A stretch of 64,000 bases of DNA from Brachybacterium subflavum (GTDB lineage: Bacteria; Actinomycetota; Actinomycetes; Actinomycetales; Dermabacteraceae). Under the pieces are notes generated by a model. It worked only from the letters and a program-made list of their open reading frames with translations, was not told where the DNA came from and did not search any database. A program made the translations under genes and the position numbers. Shown here one piece after another: positions 13,904-21,316 of this stretch. Every line of letters begins with the position of its first letter. Within the stretch, counting starts at the first letter, position 1. The stretch lies in assembly GCF_009299795.1 (NCBI RefSeq), contig NZ_VIGP01000002.1:62001-126000 (forward strand), in the 5' to 3' direction.

Positions 13904-14770
13904 ATGCTCCTGCCGAACCTGCTGATCTCGCTGCGCGAGGGCCTCGAGGCCTCGCTGGTCGTCGGCATCCTCGTCGCCTACCTCGTGAAGTCCGGGCGCC
14001 GCGACGTACTCCCCAAGCTGTGGGGCGGCGTCGTCATCGCGGCCCTGATCCCCCTGGCCGTCGGCGCCGTGCTCACCTGGGGCCCCAAGACCCTCACCTT
14101 CCAGGCCCAGGAGATCCTCGGAGGATCCCTCAGCCTGGTCGCGGTCGCGCTGACCACCGGGATGATCTTCTGGATGTCCAAGAACGCCCGCTCGATGAAG
14201 CGCAACCTGGAGAGCGAGATGGAGCGCGCCCTGCGCCGCGGCGGCTGGGGCGTGGTCGTGATCGCGGCGCTCGCCGTGGGCCGCGAGGGCGTCGAGACTG
14301 CGCTGATCCTCTGGGCGACCGTGAAGTCCTCGCTCGAGAACTCGGTGTACGCGACGACGATCGGCATCGTGCTCGGCTTCGCGATCGCGATCGCGCTGGG
14401 CGTGCTCATCTACCGCGGCGCCGTGCACCTGGACCTCGGGAAGTTCTTCACCTGGACCGGCGGCTTCCTCATCCTGGTCGCCGCGGGCATCACCGCCTAC
14501 GGCATCGGCGACCTGCAGGAGGCCGGCGTGCTGCCCGGCATCACCGTGCGCGCCTGGAACCTCTCGTCCCTGCTGCCCGACCCCGCCTCGCCGCTGTACT
14601 GGCTCTACGTGGTGCTCAACGCCATGTTCCAGGTCAACCTGAACCCCACGGTCCTGCAGGTCATCGCCTGGGTCGTGTACATCGTCCCGGTCGCGGTGCT
14701 GTTCGTGGTCCGCACCGCCTCCCCGCGTCGGACCCGCGCGGCCGCGGAGCTGCACGACGTCCACGCCTGA
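13904..14770 (+). CDS. efeU: Iron permease of the EfeUOB system (FTR1 family)
   Basis: 288 residues, an integral membrane protein with about seven hydrophobic helices. The two FTR1 iron-binding motifs are present: LREGLEASL near residues 10-17 and GREGVETAL near 126, the R-E-x-x-E pattern needed for iron passage. It is the membrane channel of the EfeUOB ferrous/ferric uptake system. The ATG at 13904 is chosen because the first helix MLLPNLLISLREGLEA begins there and a CGGAGG ribosome site lies 4-10 nt upstream. A leader of about 100 nt separates it from the iron-boxed promoter. First gene of efeUOB. Confidence 0.93.
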   Translation: MLLPNLLISLREGLEASLVVGILVAYLVKSGRRDVLPKLWGGVVIAALIPLAVGAVLTWGPKTLTFQAQEILGGSLSLVAVALTTGMIFWMSKNARSMKRNLESEMERALRRGGWGVVVIAALAVGREGVETALILWATVKSSLENSVYATTIGIVLGFAIAIALGVLIYRGAVHLDLGKFFTWTGGFLILVAAGITAYGIGDLQEAGVLPGITVRAWNLSSLLPDPASPLYWLYVVLNAMFQVNLNPTVLQVIAWVVYIVPVAVLFVVRTASPRRTRAAAELHDVHA

Positions 14771-14893
14771 CCCGTCGTCGCCCCGGCCGCGGCCCGCCTG
14801 CGGCCCTCCGCGCCCCTCCCGGGTCCGCCCCGCCCCACCCCGATCGTTCGCCCCGCACCACCCCTCCCCACCCTCCACCGATCAGGAGCCGCC

Positions 14894-16246
14894 ATGACCG
14901 CCACCGCCACGCGCACCGGAGCCCGCCCGCTGCACCGCCGCACCCTGCTGGGGCTCGCGCCGCTGGGCGCCCTCGGCCTCGGCCTCGTCGCCTGCACCGA
15001 CAACCCCGCGAGCTCGAGCGGGGCGAGCGACCGCGGCGACGCGCGCACCATCACGGTGACGATCACCGACGATGCCTGCACGCTCTCGGCCGCCACCATC
15101 CCCTCGGGCCAGGTCACCTTCGCCGTCACCAACACCGGCAGCGTGCCCAACGAGTTCGAGATCCTCGCCCAGGACAAGCTGCGCATCGTCTCGGAGAAGG
15201 AGAACATCGGCCCCGGCACGAGCGTCGAGCTCACCACGGCCCTCAAGGAGGGCACGTACTTCACGGCGAGCAAGCCGAACATGGTGGGCGACCTCGTGGG
15301 CACGGCCGAGTTCACCGTCACCGAGGGCGAGGACGTCGAGGTCGACGAGGACACGAAGAAGCTCGAGGAGAAGGCCGTCACCGACTACACGGCCTACATC
15401 AAGGACCAGGTCGGCTCCCTCGTGGCCAACGCGAAGCTCTTCACCGACGCATACACCTCCGGCGACACCGAGCAGGCCAAGGCGCTGTTCCCGCAGGGCC
15501 GTCGCCCCTACGAGCGCATCGAGCCCACCGCGGAGGCCTTCGGCATCAAGGAGGCGGGTGACCTCGACGTCGCCATGGACGTGCGCGTCCAGGACCTCGC
15601 GGCCGACGCCGGCAAGAAGGTCACCGACCCCTCCGTGCTGAAGTCCTGGACCGGCTGGCACCGCATCGAGGCCGATCTGTTCACGGAGGAGGGCTCGCCC
15701 TTCTCCTTCGCCTCCGACGCCGAGCGCAAGCAGGCCGCCGACGACCTCACCGCCAACATCCAGACCCTCTACGACCTGGTGTACGGCAAGGAGAAGGGAC
15801 TGGGAGGCGCGACCTTCGCCGTCACCCTCGAGGACGTCGTCCAGGGTGCGCAGGGCCTCATGGAGGAGGTCGCGACCAGCAAGATCGTCGGCGAGGAGGA
15901 CACCTTCTCCCACACCGACCTCGACGACTTCCAGGCGAACCTGGACGGGGCGAAGGTCGCCTACGGGAACGTCCAGGAGCTCGTGAAGGCCAAGGACGCG
16001 GACCTGGACACCTCGCTCGGCGAGAAGTTCGACGCCGTCCAGAAGGAGCTCGACAAGCACGTCGACGGGAAGACCCCCGACGGCGCGCCCAAGTACGTGG
16101 ACTACTCGAGCATCGCCGCCGTCCAGGAGGACGCCGGCGAGGCCCCTGGAGACAACGACTACACCGAGGAGCAGCGCGCGATCTCCGACGTCATCAACGC
16201 CCTCGCCGAGGAGCTCTCGAAGGTCGCCGGTACGATCCTCCACTGA
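14894..16246 (+). CDS. efeO: EfeO periplasmic/lipid-anchored iron-binding protein
   Basis: 450 residues. The signal region holds twin arginines (LHRRTLLGLAPLG) and a lipobox-like GLVAC, so the mature protein is probably a lipoprotein. Residues about 50-130 form the cupredoxin-like EfeO-N domain (TITVTITDDACTLS, FAVTNTGSVPNEFEI). From about 140 to the end is the M75 peptidase-like imelysin domain with the HxxE metal motif HRIE near residue 256. It binds iron outside the membrane and passes it to EfeU. GGAG at 14885-14888 precedes the ATG. The 123-bp gap after efeU shows no strong terminator, so the three efe genes are likely one transcript. Confidence 0.92.
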   Translation: MTATATRTGARPLHRRTLLGLAPLGALGLGLVACTDNPASSSGASDRGDARTITVTITDDACTLSAATIPSGQVTFAVTNTGSVPNEFEILAQDKLRIVSEKENIGPGTSVELTTALKEGTYFTASKPNMVGDLVGTAEFTVTEGEDVEVDEDTKKLEEKAVTDYTAYIKDQVGSLVANAKLFTDAYTSGDTEQAKALFPQGRRPYERIEPTAEAFGIKEAGDLDVAMDVRVQDLAADAGKKVTDPSVLKSWTGWHRIEADLFTEEGSPFSFASDAERKQAADDLTANIQTLYDLVYGKEKGLGGATFAVTLEDVVQGAQGLMEEVATSKIVGEEDTFSHTDLDDFQANLDGAKVAYGNVQELVKAKDADLDTSLGEKFDAVQKELDKHVDGKTPDGAPKYVDYSSIAAVQEDAGEAPGDNDYTEEQRAISDVINALAEELSKVAGTILH

Positions 16247-16292
16247 TCCGCACCGGCCCGCCCCGCCACTCCCGCACCCCTCGAAGAGGCTC

Positions 16293-17816
16293 ATGACCAG
16301 CCACGACGACCCAGCCCCCGATGTTCCCGCGACCGCAGGTTCCGCGCCGACCGATCCTGCATCGGCCGATCCTGCGTCGGCTGATCCTGCCTCGAGCGAT
16401 CCTGCGTCGAGCGATCCGGAGGGGGCTGGATCCACCGCCTCCGCCGCCGACGGGACCGGCCGCGGGGGCGTCGGTCGGCGGGGCCTGTTCGGGGCGGCCG
16501 GGGCGGGACTGGTCGCGGGCGGTCTGCTGGGCTACTCGGGCGGGCGGGCCGCGACTCCCCCGACCGCGTCGACGCCCGACCCGCTGGAGACCTCCCACCC
16601 GTTCCGCGGGGAGCACCAGCAGGGCATCCTCACGCCCGCACAGGACTACCTGTTCGCCGCCGCCTACGACGTCACCGCGACGAGCCTGGCCGATCTGCGC
16701 GAGCTCATGCGCACCTGGTGCACGGCGAGCGAGCAGATGTGCGCGGGCGAGCTCGTGGGCGGACAGCCGCTCGCGAACCGCCAGGCCGCCCCGCGGGACA
16801 CCGGCGAGGCCTGGGGATATCCGCCCAGCTCACTCACGATCACCGTGGGCGTGGGCCCCTCGCTGTTCCGCGACGAGGACGGCAGGGACCGCATCGGACT
16901 CGCCTCGCACGCGACCGAGGTGCTCACCCAGGGCGTGCCGCGCTTCGCCAACGAGACCCTGCGCGAGGCCCAGTCGGACGGGGACCTCGTGGTCCAGGCC
17001 TGCGCGGACGACGCCCAGGTCGCGATGCACGCGATCCGCAACCTCACCCGTCTGGCCTTCGGATCGGCCGCGCTGCGCTGGACCCAGATCGGCTACGGCC
17101 GCACCTCCTCGACCTCGACCGCGCAGGAGACCCCTCGCAATCTCTTCGGCTTCAAGGACGGCACCTCCAACATGAAGGCGGAGGACAGCGCGGAGGCACT
17201 GGCCGAGCACCTCTGGGTGGGGGCGGACGACGACGGCGCGGACTGGCTGCGCGGCGGCACGTATCTGATGATCCGCAAGATCCGCATGGAGCTCGAGGTC
17301 TGGGATCGTCTGCGCCTGCTCGAGCAGGAGGAGATCATCGGCCGCGACAAGCGTTTCGGGGCGCCGCTGTCGGTCCCCGACCCGACGTCGGCCTCGCAGG
17401 AGTTCACGGCGCCGGACCTCACGGCCGGAGGCTCCGCCTCACCGCTGATCCCGACCGACGCCCACATCCGCATGGTCTCCCCCGAGCAGAACGACGGGGC
17501 GCGCATGCTGCGCCGCGGCTTCAACTACACGGAGGGCAGCGACTCGCTGGGCCGCATCAACGCGGGGCTGTTCTTCGAGGCGTTCGTGCGCGATCCCCGC
17601 ACGGGCTTCTACCCGGTCCTGGAACGGATGACCGAGCACGACGCCCTCACCGAGTACCTCCAGCACGTCGCGAGCGGATTGTTCGCGATCCTTCCGGGGG
17701 TCGCCGAGGGCGAGACCATGTTCGGCCAGGCCCTGTTCGGCGGTGACGGCGACATGTCCGCCGGTGGTGCGTCCGGCGGCGGCGAGGTGTCCGACGGCGG
17801 TCCGTCCGGCGGCTGA
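16293..17816 (+). CDS. efeB: EfeB Dyp-type heme peroxidase, Tat-exported
   Basis: 507 residues. An N-terminal tail of DPAS/SDPA repeats (about 20-50) precedes a twin-arginine signal, GRRGLFGAAGAGLVAGGLLG (about 66-85). The Dyp fold is marked by FGFKDGTSN (GxxDG motif, near 285-292), GGTYLMIRKIRMELEVWD and the late heme-region arginine stretch FVRDPRTGFYPVLERM. EfeB is the heme partner of EfeUO, reported to oxidise ferrous iron or to recover iron from heme. The C-terminus ends in a Gly/Ser-rich tail. It is the last gene of the operon and is followed by a hairpin. Confidence 0.93.
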   Translation: MTSHDDPAPDVPATAGSAPTDPASADPASADPASSDPASSDPEGAGSTASAADGTGRGGVGRRGLFGAAGAGLVAGGLLGYSGGRAATPPTASTPDPLETSHPFRGEHQQGILTPAQDYLFAAAYDVTATSLADLRELMRTWCTASEQMCAGELVGGQPLANRQAAPRDTGEAWGYPPSSLTITVGVGPSLFRDEDGRDRIGLASHATEVLTQGVPRFANETLREAQSDGDLVVQACADDAQVAMHAIRNLTRLAFGSAALRWTQIGYGRTSSTSTAQETPRNLFGFKDGTSNMKAEDSAEALAEHLWVGADDDGADWLRGGTYLMIRKIRMELEVWDRLRLLEQEEIIGRDKRFGAPLSVPDPTSASQEFTAPDLTAGGSASPLIPTDAHIRMVSPEQNDGARMLRRGFNYTEGSDSLGRINAGLFFEAFVRDPRTGFYPVLERMTEHDALTEYLQHVASGLFAILPGVAEGETMFGQALFGGDGDMSAGGASGGGEVSDGGPSGG

Positions 17817-17831
17817 GGGCCGGCGTCCGGA

Positions 17832-17860
17832 GCCGTCGACGGCTTCCGGCGGTCGACGGC
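17832..17860 (+). terminator. Probable terminator after efeB
   Basis: A 9-bp perfect inverted repeat GCCGTCGAC ... GTCGACGGC with an 11-nt loop, 15 nt after the efeB stop. The rest of the gap up to the ferritin promoter (17861-18081) shows nothing recognisable. Confidence 0.55.
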
Positions 17861-18081
17861 CAGGGAGCGCGCGGACCGCGAGTACCCCTGGTCACACCCG
17901 TCCCGGCTCTCGGGGGCCCGCGCGCGGCCCGATCCCCGGCCCCGAGACGCCGTCACCGCCCAACGACCCCCAGGATCTCTCCCCCACCTGCACCGATATG
18001 TCTCCGGACGACTCCGGCAAGGGGCGCTGGAGCGCCCGCCCAAGGCATACTGCTCGGCGACGAAGCCGAGCCTTCTCATGG

Positions 18082-18110
18082 CTGACAACGACGGATCGGG
18101 CGGCTAGTGT
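18082..18110 (+). promoter_or_regulatory. Ferritin promoter (leaderless)
   Basis: CTGACA (18082-18087), a 17-nt spacer and TAGTGT (18105-18110). The -10 ends 7 nt before the ATG at 18118, so the message should start at or next to the start codon. No DtxR-like box is visible here, in contrast to efeU. Confidence 0.65.
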
Positions 18111-18117
18111 CAGCTCC

Positions 18118-18633
18118 ATGAAGATGAGCACTGATCTCGAGAAGAAGTTCCAGGCCCAGATCACCCTGGAGCTCGCCGCATTCGCCACCTACCGTCAGCT
18201 CGCCGTCGAGGCGGACGAGCAGGACCTCCCCGGCATCGCCGCCTGGCTCCAGGCCCAGGCCGAGGAGGAGCTGGTCCACGCCAACAAGTTCATCGCCCAC
18301 GTCTCCGACCGCGGCAACCACGCCCAGATCGGCACCATCGCCGCCCCCGAGGTCGCTCCGGGCCTCTCGGTGCTCGCGATCTTCGAGGCCGCCCTCGCCC
18401 ACGAGGAGAAGGTCTCCGAGTCGATCCGCGAGCTCTACCGCTCGGCCGACAAGGAGGGCGACCTCGACTCGGTCCCGCTTCTGCAGTGGTTCATCGACGA
18501 GCAGATCGAGGAGGAGTCGACCGTCTCCGAGATCATCGGCCGCGTGAAGCGCGTGGGCGACGACGGCTCGGGCATCCTGCGCCTGGACGCCGAGCTCGGC
18601 GCGCGCACCCCGGCGGTCTCCGACGAGGAGTGA
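18118..18633 (+). CDS. Ferritin (iron storage)
   Basis: 171 residues, a four-helix ferritin-like protein. Ferroxidase-site residues are visible: E in LELAAFATYRQLA, the EEELVHANKF helix (ExxH) and later E in AHEEKV and Q in DEQIEEE. It oxidises Fe(II) and stores Fe(III) in a cytosolic cage. It follows the efeUOB uptake operon, so uptake and storage are neighbours, but the gap, hairpin and separate promoter indicate independent transcription. The ATG at 18118 fits the leaderless promoter; ATG 18124 two codons later is an alternative. Confidence 0.92.
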   Translation: MKMSTDLEKKFQAQITLELAAFATYRQLAVEADEQDLPGIAAWLQAQAEEELVHANKFIAHVSDRGNHAQIGTIAAPEVAPGLSVLAIFEAALAHEEKVSESIRELYRSADKEGDLDSVPLLQWFIDEQIEEESTVSEIIGRVKRVGDDGSGILRLDAELGARTPAVSDEE

Positions 18634-18690
18634 TCGCCTCGCGATCGACGCCTGATCCCCTCGCTGCCTGAGCGGCCGCGACCGCAGATG

Positions 18691-18728
18691 CGGACGGCCC
18701 GGACACCTTCTGGTGTCCGGGCCGTCCG
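18691..18728. terminator. Bidirectional terminator after ferritin
   Basis: A perfect 17-bp stem (18691-18707 with 18712-18728) and TTCT tetraloop between the convergent ferritin gene and the small membrane protein gene. Confidence 0.87.
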
Positions 18729-18773
18729 TGCGTCAGAGCACGCTCGGATCCTCGCGCGGGCCGGTCGATCGCC

Positions 18774-19223
18774 TCAGGAGGCGAGCGCGACCAGCTGCGC
18801 GAGCAGGGCGATGCCGCCGACGAGGAGCCCCACGAGCTTCAGCAGCTCGAGGGCGACGTAGGCATGGTGGGCGCGTGATCGCGGGGCGTCCTCGCCCGCG
18901 AGCACGGCGTTCGAGCGACGGGTCAGACGAGGCTGGACCAGGGCCAGCTGGGCGACGAGCATGAGGATCGCGAGCACGAGTCCCGCCACGGCGGGCACCG
19001 GGATGCCGGTGCCGGCCCCGAGCGCCAGGCAGACCGCGACGACCACGACGATCGCGATCTGCACGGCGTGCAGGACCCGGAAGACGAGCCGGCCGATCCC
19101 CAGGCCCAGGGCGAGGGTGATCCCAGGCGCCTGGAACTTCACGGGCGCCTCGATGAAGGAGAGTCCGATGATCAGCCCGATCCACACGAAGGTCAGGGCG
19201 AGGACCACGGCGAGCGCGCTCAT
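18774..19223 (-). CDS. Small integral membrane protein of unknown function
   Basis: 149 residues with four predicted membrane helices: SALAVVLALTFVWIGLIIGL, IGRLVFRVLHAVQIAIVVVV, VPAVAGLVLAILMLVAQLAL and LLKLVGLLVGGIALLAQLVA. The conserved-looking loop FIEAPVKFQAPGITLALGLG lies between helices 1 and 2. I do not recognise a named family with certainty. Its ATG (19221-19223) overlaps the stop of the upstream cupin gene by 4 bp (ATGA), so the two are translationally coupled and may act together. Confidence 0.75.
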   Translation of the reverse strand: MSALAVVLALTFVWIGLIIGLSFIEAPVKFQAPGITLALGLGIGRLVFRVLHAVQIAIVVVVAVCLALGAGTGIPVPAVAGLVLAILMLVAQLALVQPRLTRRSNAVLAGEDAPRSRAHHAYVALELLKLVGLLVGGIALLAQLVALAS

Positions 19224-19669
19224 GCCCGCTGCTCCTGCGCGGCCTCGGCGTGACGGGCGATCGTCAGGATCACCACGGCGTCCTCGAGGGCCACGAGATC
19301 GTGGCGCTCCTGCGGGATCACCAGCAGCTCCCCGGCCGAGAGGTCGAACGTGCGCTCGCCCGCCCGCATCCGCACCCGTCCCCGGAGGGTCTGCAGCGTC
19401 GCCTCCCCGGGGTTCTCGTGATCCGAGAGCCGCGACCCTTCGGTGAGGGCGAGGACGATCTGCGTGAGCACGCCCGGGCGTCCGGCTCCGTGCGCCGGCC
19501 CGCCATCGGCCCGCGCATCCATCCCGTGGAAGGGGCGGCCGGCGCGGCCGCTGTGCGCCGAGGCCGCGGCGTCGAGCAGCTCGTCCGCGAGGAGTTCGAG
19601 GAAGGCGACGGGAGAGGAGCCGGAGGCGGGATCGGAGGCGGGATCGAAGGCGGGATCGGAGGTGTTCAC
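19220..19669 (-). CDS. Cupin-domain protein, coupled to a small membrane protein
   Basis: 149 residues. A single cupin barrel covers about residues 65-140: LTEGSRLSDHENPGEATLQTLRGRVRMRAG and the second motif LLVIPQERHDLVALEDAVVILTI. The metal-binding His/Glu set is only partly present. The first 20 residues are a DPA/SDP repeat tail encoded by 12-bp DNA repeats. The start is GTG at 19669. It overlaps the downstream membrane protein gene by 4 bp. Similar short cupins often sense or buffer small molecules; no specific role can be assigned. Confidence 0.75.
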   Translation of the reverse strand: MNTSDPAFDPASDPASGSSPVAFLELLADELLDAAASAHSGRAGRPFHGMDARADGGPAHGAGRPGVLTQIVLALTEGSRLSDHENPGEATLQTLRGRVRMRAGERTFDLSAGELLVIPQERHDLVALEDAVVILTIARHAEAAQEQRA

Positions 19670-19742
19670 GGCTCGACGCTACCGCGCGGGGCCCACCCGC
19701 GACCGGGACCGACGTCCCGTCATCACGAACACGTGTCCATTT

Positions 19743-19786
19743 CCGCAAGTCAGGCTTTGCGAAATTGCGGGAGACCTGGCTACGGT
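19743..19786 (+). promoter_or_regulatory. Promoter with inverted-repeat operator candidate upstream of an unknown gene
   Basis: TTGCGA (19757-19762), an 18-nt spacer and TACGGT (19781-19786) form a plausible promoter. CCGCAA (19743-19748) and TTGCGG (19765-19770) form an inverted repeat across the -35. The stretch around 19735-19770 is visibly more A/T-rich than its surroundings. Confidence 0.5.
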
Positions 19787-19868
19787 GGCGTCACCGCAGG
19801 GCGCACGCCCTGCCCACCAGCCCGGCAGGCCGTCATCGGCGCCGGGGAGCACGAGCGCAAGGACTGAC

Positions 19869-20375
19869 GTGGAGCACCTGCCGGACCGCTGCCTGATCCT
19901 CGGCGACGAGCATGACCTGGGACTGATCTTCACGATGTGCCGGCATCTGGGCGGCGACGTCGGCGGCGCGGTGGTCCTCGAACTCGCGCGAGCCCGGCGC
20001 CCTCCGCTCGACCTGCCCGGTCGCATGATGCTCACGGTGCTGCCGCGCCTCGTTCCCTTCTCGGCCGAGTCGCTGTGGGGCGCACGCGGCGCGCACCCCT
20101 CGGCCGCCCGCTCCCTGGGCCTTCCCGAGGCATCGCAGCCCCGACCCGGCCCAGCCCTGCCGCGCGGCGAGCGCGCGGCCGCGGCGCTGAGCGCCTTCGC
20201 CGACGAATGGCTCCTGCCGGAGGACCCCGCCGTCGGGGACCGTGCTCTCTGGGTGGGAATGGTCGGCGTTCCCGCCGTCGACGCCGTGTGCGAGCGCCTG
20301 TGCCGGACGGTGCCCCGCCTCCACCTGCATCGGCCGACCGTGGTGGCGGTCCCGGACAGCGGCCGCCGCTCCTGA
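19869..20375 (+). CDS. Hypothetical protein, unrecognised
   Basis: 168 residues from GTG 19869 (AAGGA 6 nt upstream). Early text is HLPDRCLILGDEHDLGLIFTMCR, and the middle is Pro/Arg/Ala-rich. A later stretch, GDRALWVGMVGVPAVDAVCERLC, looks like a folded alpha/beta unit. There are no signal peptide or membrane helices and no motif I can name. It contains four cysteines. It has its own promoter with an inverted repeat and faces the patatin gene tail to tail. It could be a small cytosolic regulator or enzyme; this cannot be decided from sequence. Confidence 0.6.
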   Translation: MEHLPDRCLILGDEHDLGLIFTMCRHLGGDVGGAVVLELARARRPPLDLPGRMMLTVLPRLVPFSAESLWGARGAHPSAARSLGLPEASQPRPGPALPRGERAAAALSAFADEWLLPEDPAVGDRALWVGMVGVPAVDAVCERLCRTVPRLHLHRPTVVAVPDSGRRS

Positions 20376-20414
20376 GCACGACCCGGTCCTCGGCGCCGCC
20401 GGGGCCGCAGGCCT

Positions 20415-21197
20415 TCAGAGCCCGAGCGCGGGCAGCTGCTCGCGGGCGATCAGATGACCGCGCGCGGCGATCCGTCCCGCCCGATGGAACGACAGCGCCG
20501 AGGCACCGTCCCCCGCGGGCAGCTGCAGCAGCGCCGCCTCGGGATGGGCGGCGAGCACCGCGAGCTCGATGCCGTGCTGGGCGATGCTCAGGGAGTCCAT
20601 GACGTACCGGGCCGCGCGCCGCCGCGGCACGCCGGCCTCCCACGGGTGCGTCGACGGCGGGCCGAGCACGCTCACGGCGAGCAGCATCTGCGCCTCGGGG
20701 TCGGGCTGGTCGGGGATCGGCAGCGGCTGGACGAGCGTGCCGTCGGCGAGCACGCGGCCGTCGATCTCGATGGGCGGCAGCAGGGCGGGCACGCCGATCG
20801 AGGCCCGCACCGCCGCGCGCAGCTCCCCGCTCTCGAAGGCGACCGGCAGCCAGGTGGTCACGTCGGTCGCGACCACGCGCAGGGGCAGGTCGAGGTCCTC
20901 GATGCGGCGGTCGTCGTAGAGCTCGTCGAGCAGCCGCTCTATCCGTCGTCCGCCCACGAGGCCTGCGCCGCGAGCAGGCGGATCGACCAGCCGCAGGGCG
21001 TCCAGCGGGCCGGCCCGATCCGCGAGCCGTTCGAGCGTGCGCATGCTCCCGGCCGCGACCGCACCCGCGACGAGCGCCCCCATCGAGCAGCCGTGCAGGC
21101 GCACGATCTCGTGACCGCGCTCGCGCAGCGCCCGCAGCACGCCCAGATGCGCGAGCCCGTAGGCCGATCCGGCCCCGAGCACGAGTTCGATCCTCAT
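20415..21197 (-). CDS. Patatin-like phospholipase / RssA-type protein
   Basis: 260 residues. The patatin oxyanion loop GAGSAYGLAHLGVL is at residues 8-21. The nucleophile elbow GCSMG is at 36-40 (Ser38) and the catalytic dyad Asp lies in ADGTLVQPLP. It is predicted to be a serine lipid acyl hydrolase without signal peptide; the physiological lipid is unknown. The ATG at 21197 is 7 nt downstream of a TAGCCT -10 box (21205-21210, minus strand), again leaderless. It is divergent from the DHA2 transporter gene. Confidence 0.88.
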   Translation of the reverse strand: MRIELVLGAGSAYGLAHLGVLRALRERGHEIVRLHGCSMGALVAGAVAAGSMRTLERLADRAGPLDALRLVDPPARGAGLVGGRRIERLLDELYDDRRIEDLDLPLRVVATDVTTWLPVAFESGELRAAVRASIGVPALLPPIEIDGRVLADGTLVQPLPIPDQPDPEAQMLLAVSVLGPPSTHPWEAGVPRRRAARYVMDSLSIAQHGIELAVLAAHPEAALLQLPAGDGASALSFHRAGRIAARGHLIAREQLPALGL

Positions 21198-21280
21198 GCT
21201 CGCGAGGCTACCGGGCGCGGCACGGAGCGCACGGCGCTCCACCTTTCGATGGATTGTTCTGACGACACGTCACCTCGCTC

Positions 21281-21309
21281 TTGAACCGAGCCCGCGACCC
21301 GACTACCGT
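21281..21309 (+). promoter_or_regulatory. Promoter of the DHA2 transporter (leaderless)
   Basis: TTGAAC (21281-21286), a 17-nt spacer and TACCGT (21304-21309); the -10 ends 7 nt before ATG 21317. This is close to the sigma-70 consensus. Confidence 0.65.
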
Positions 21310-21316
21310 CATTGTT

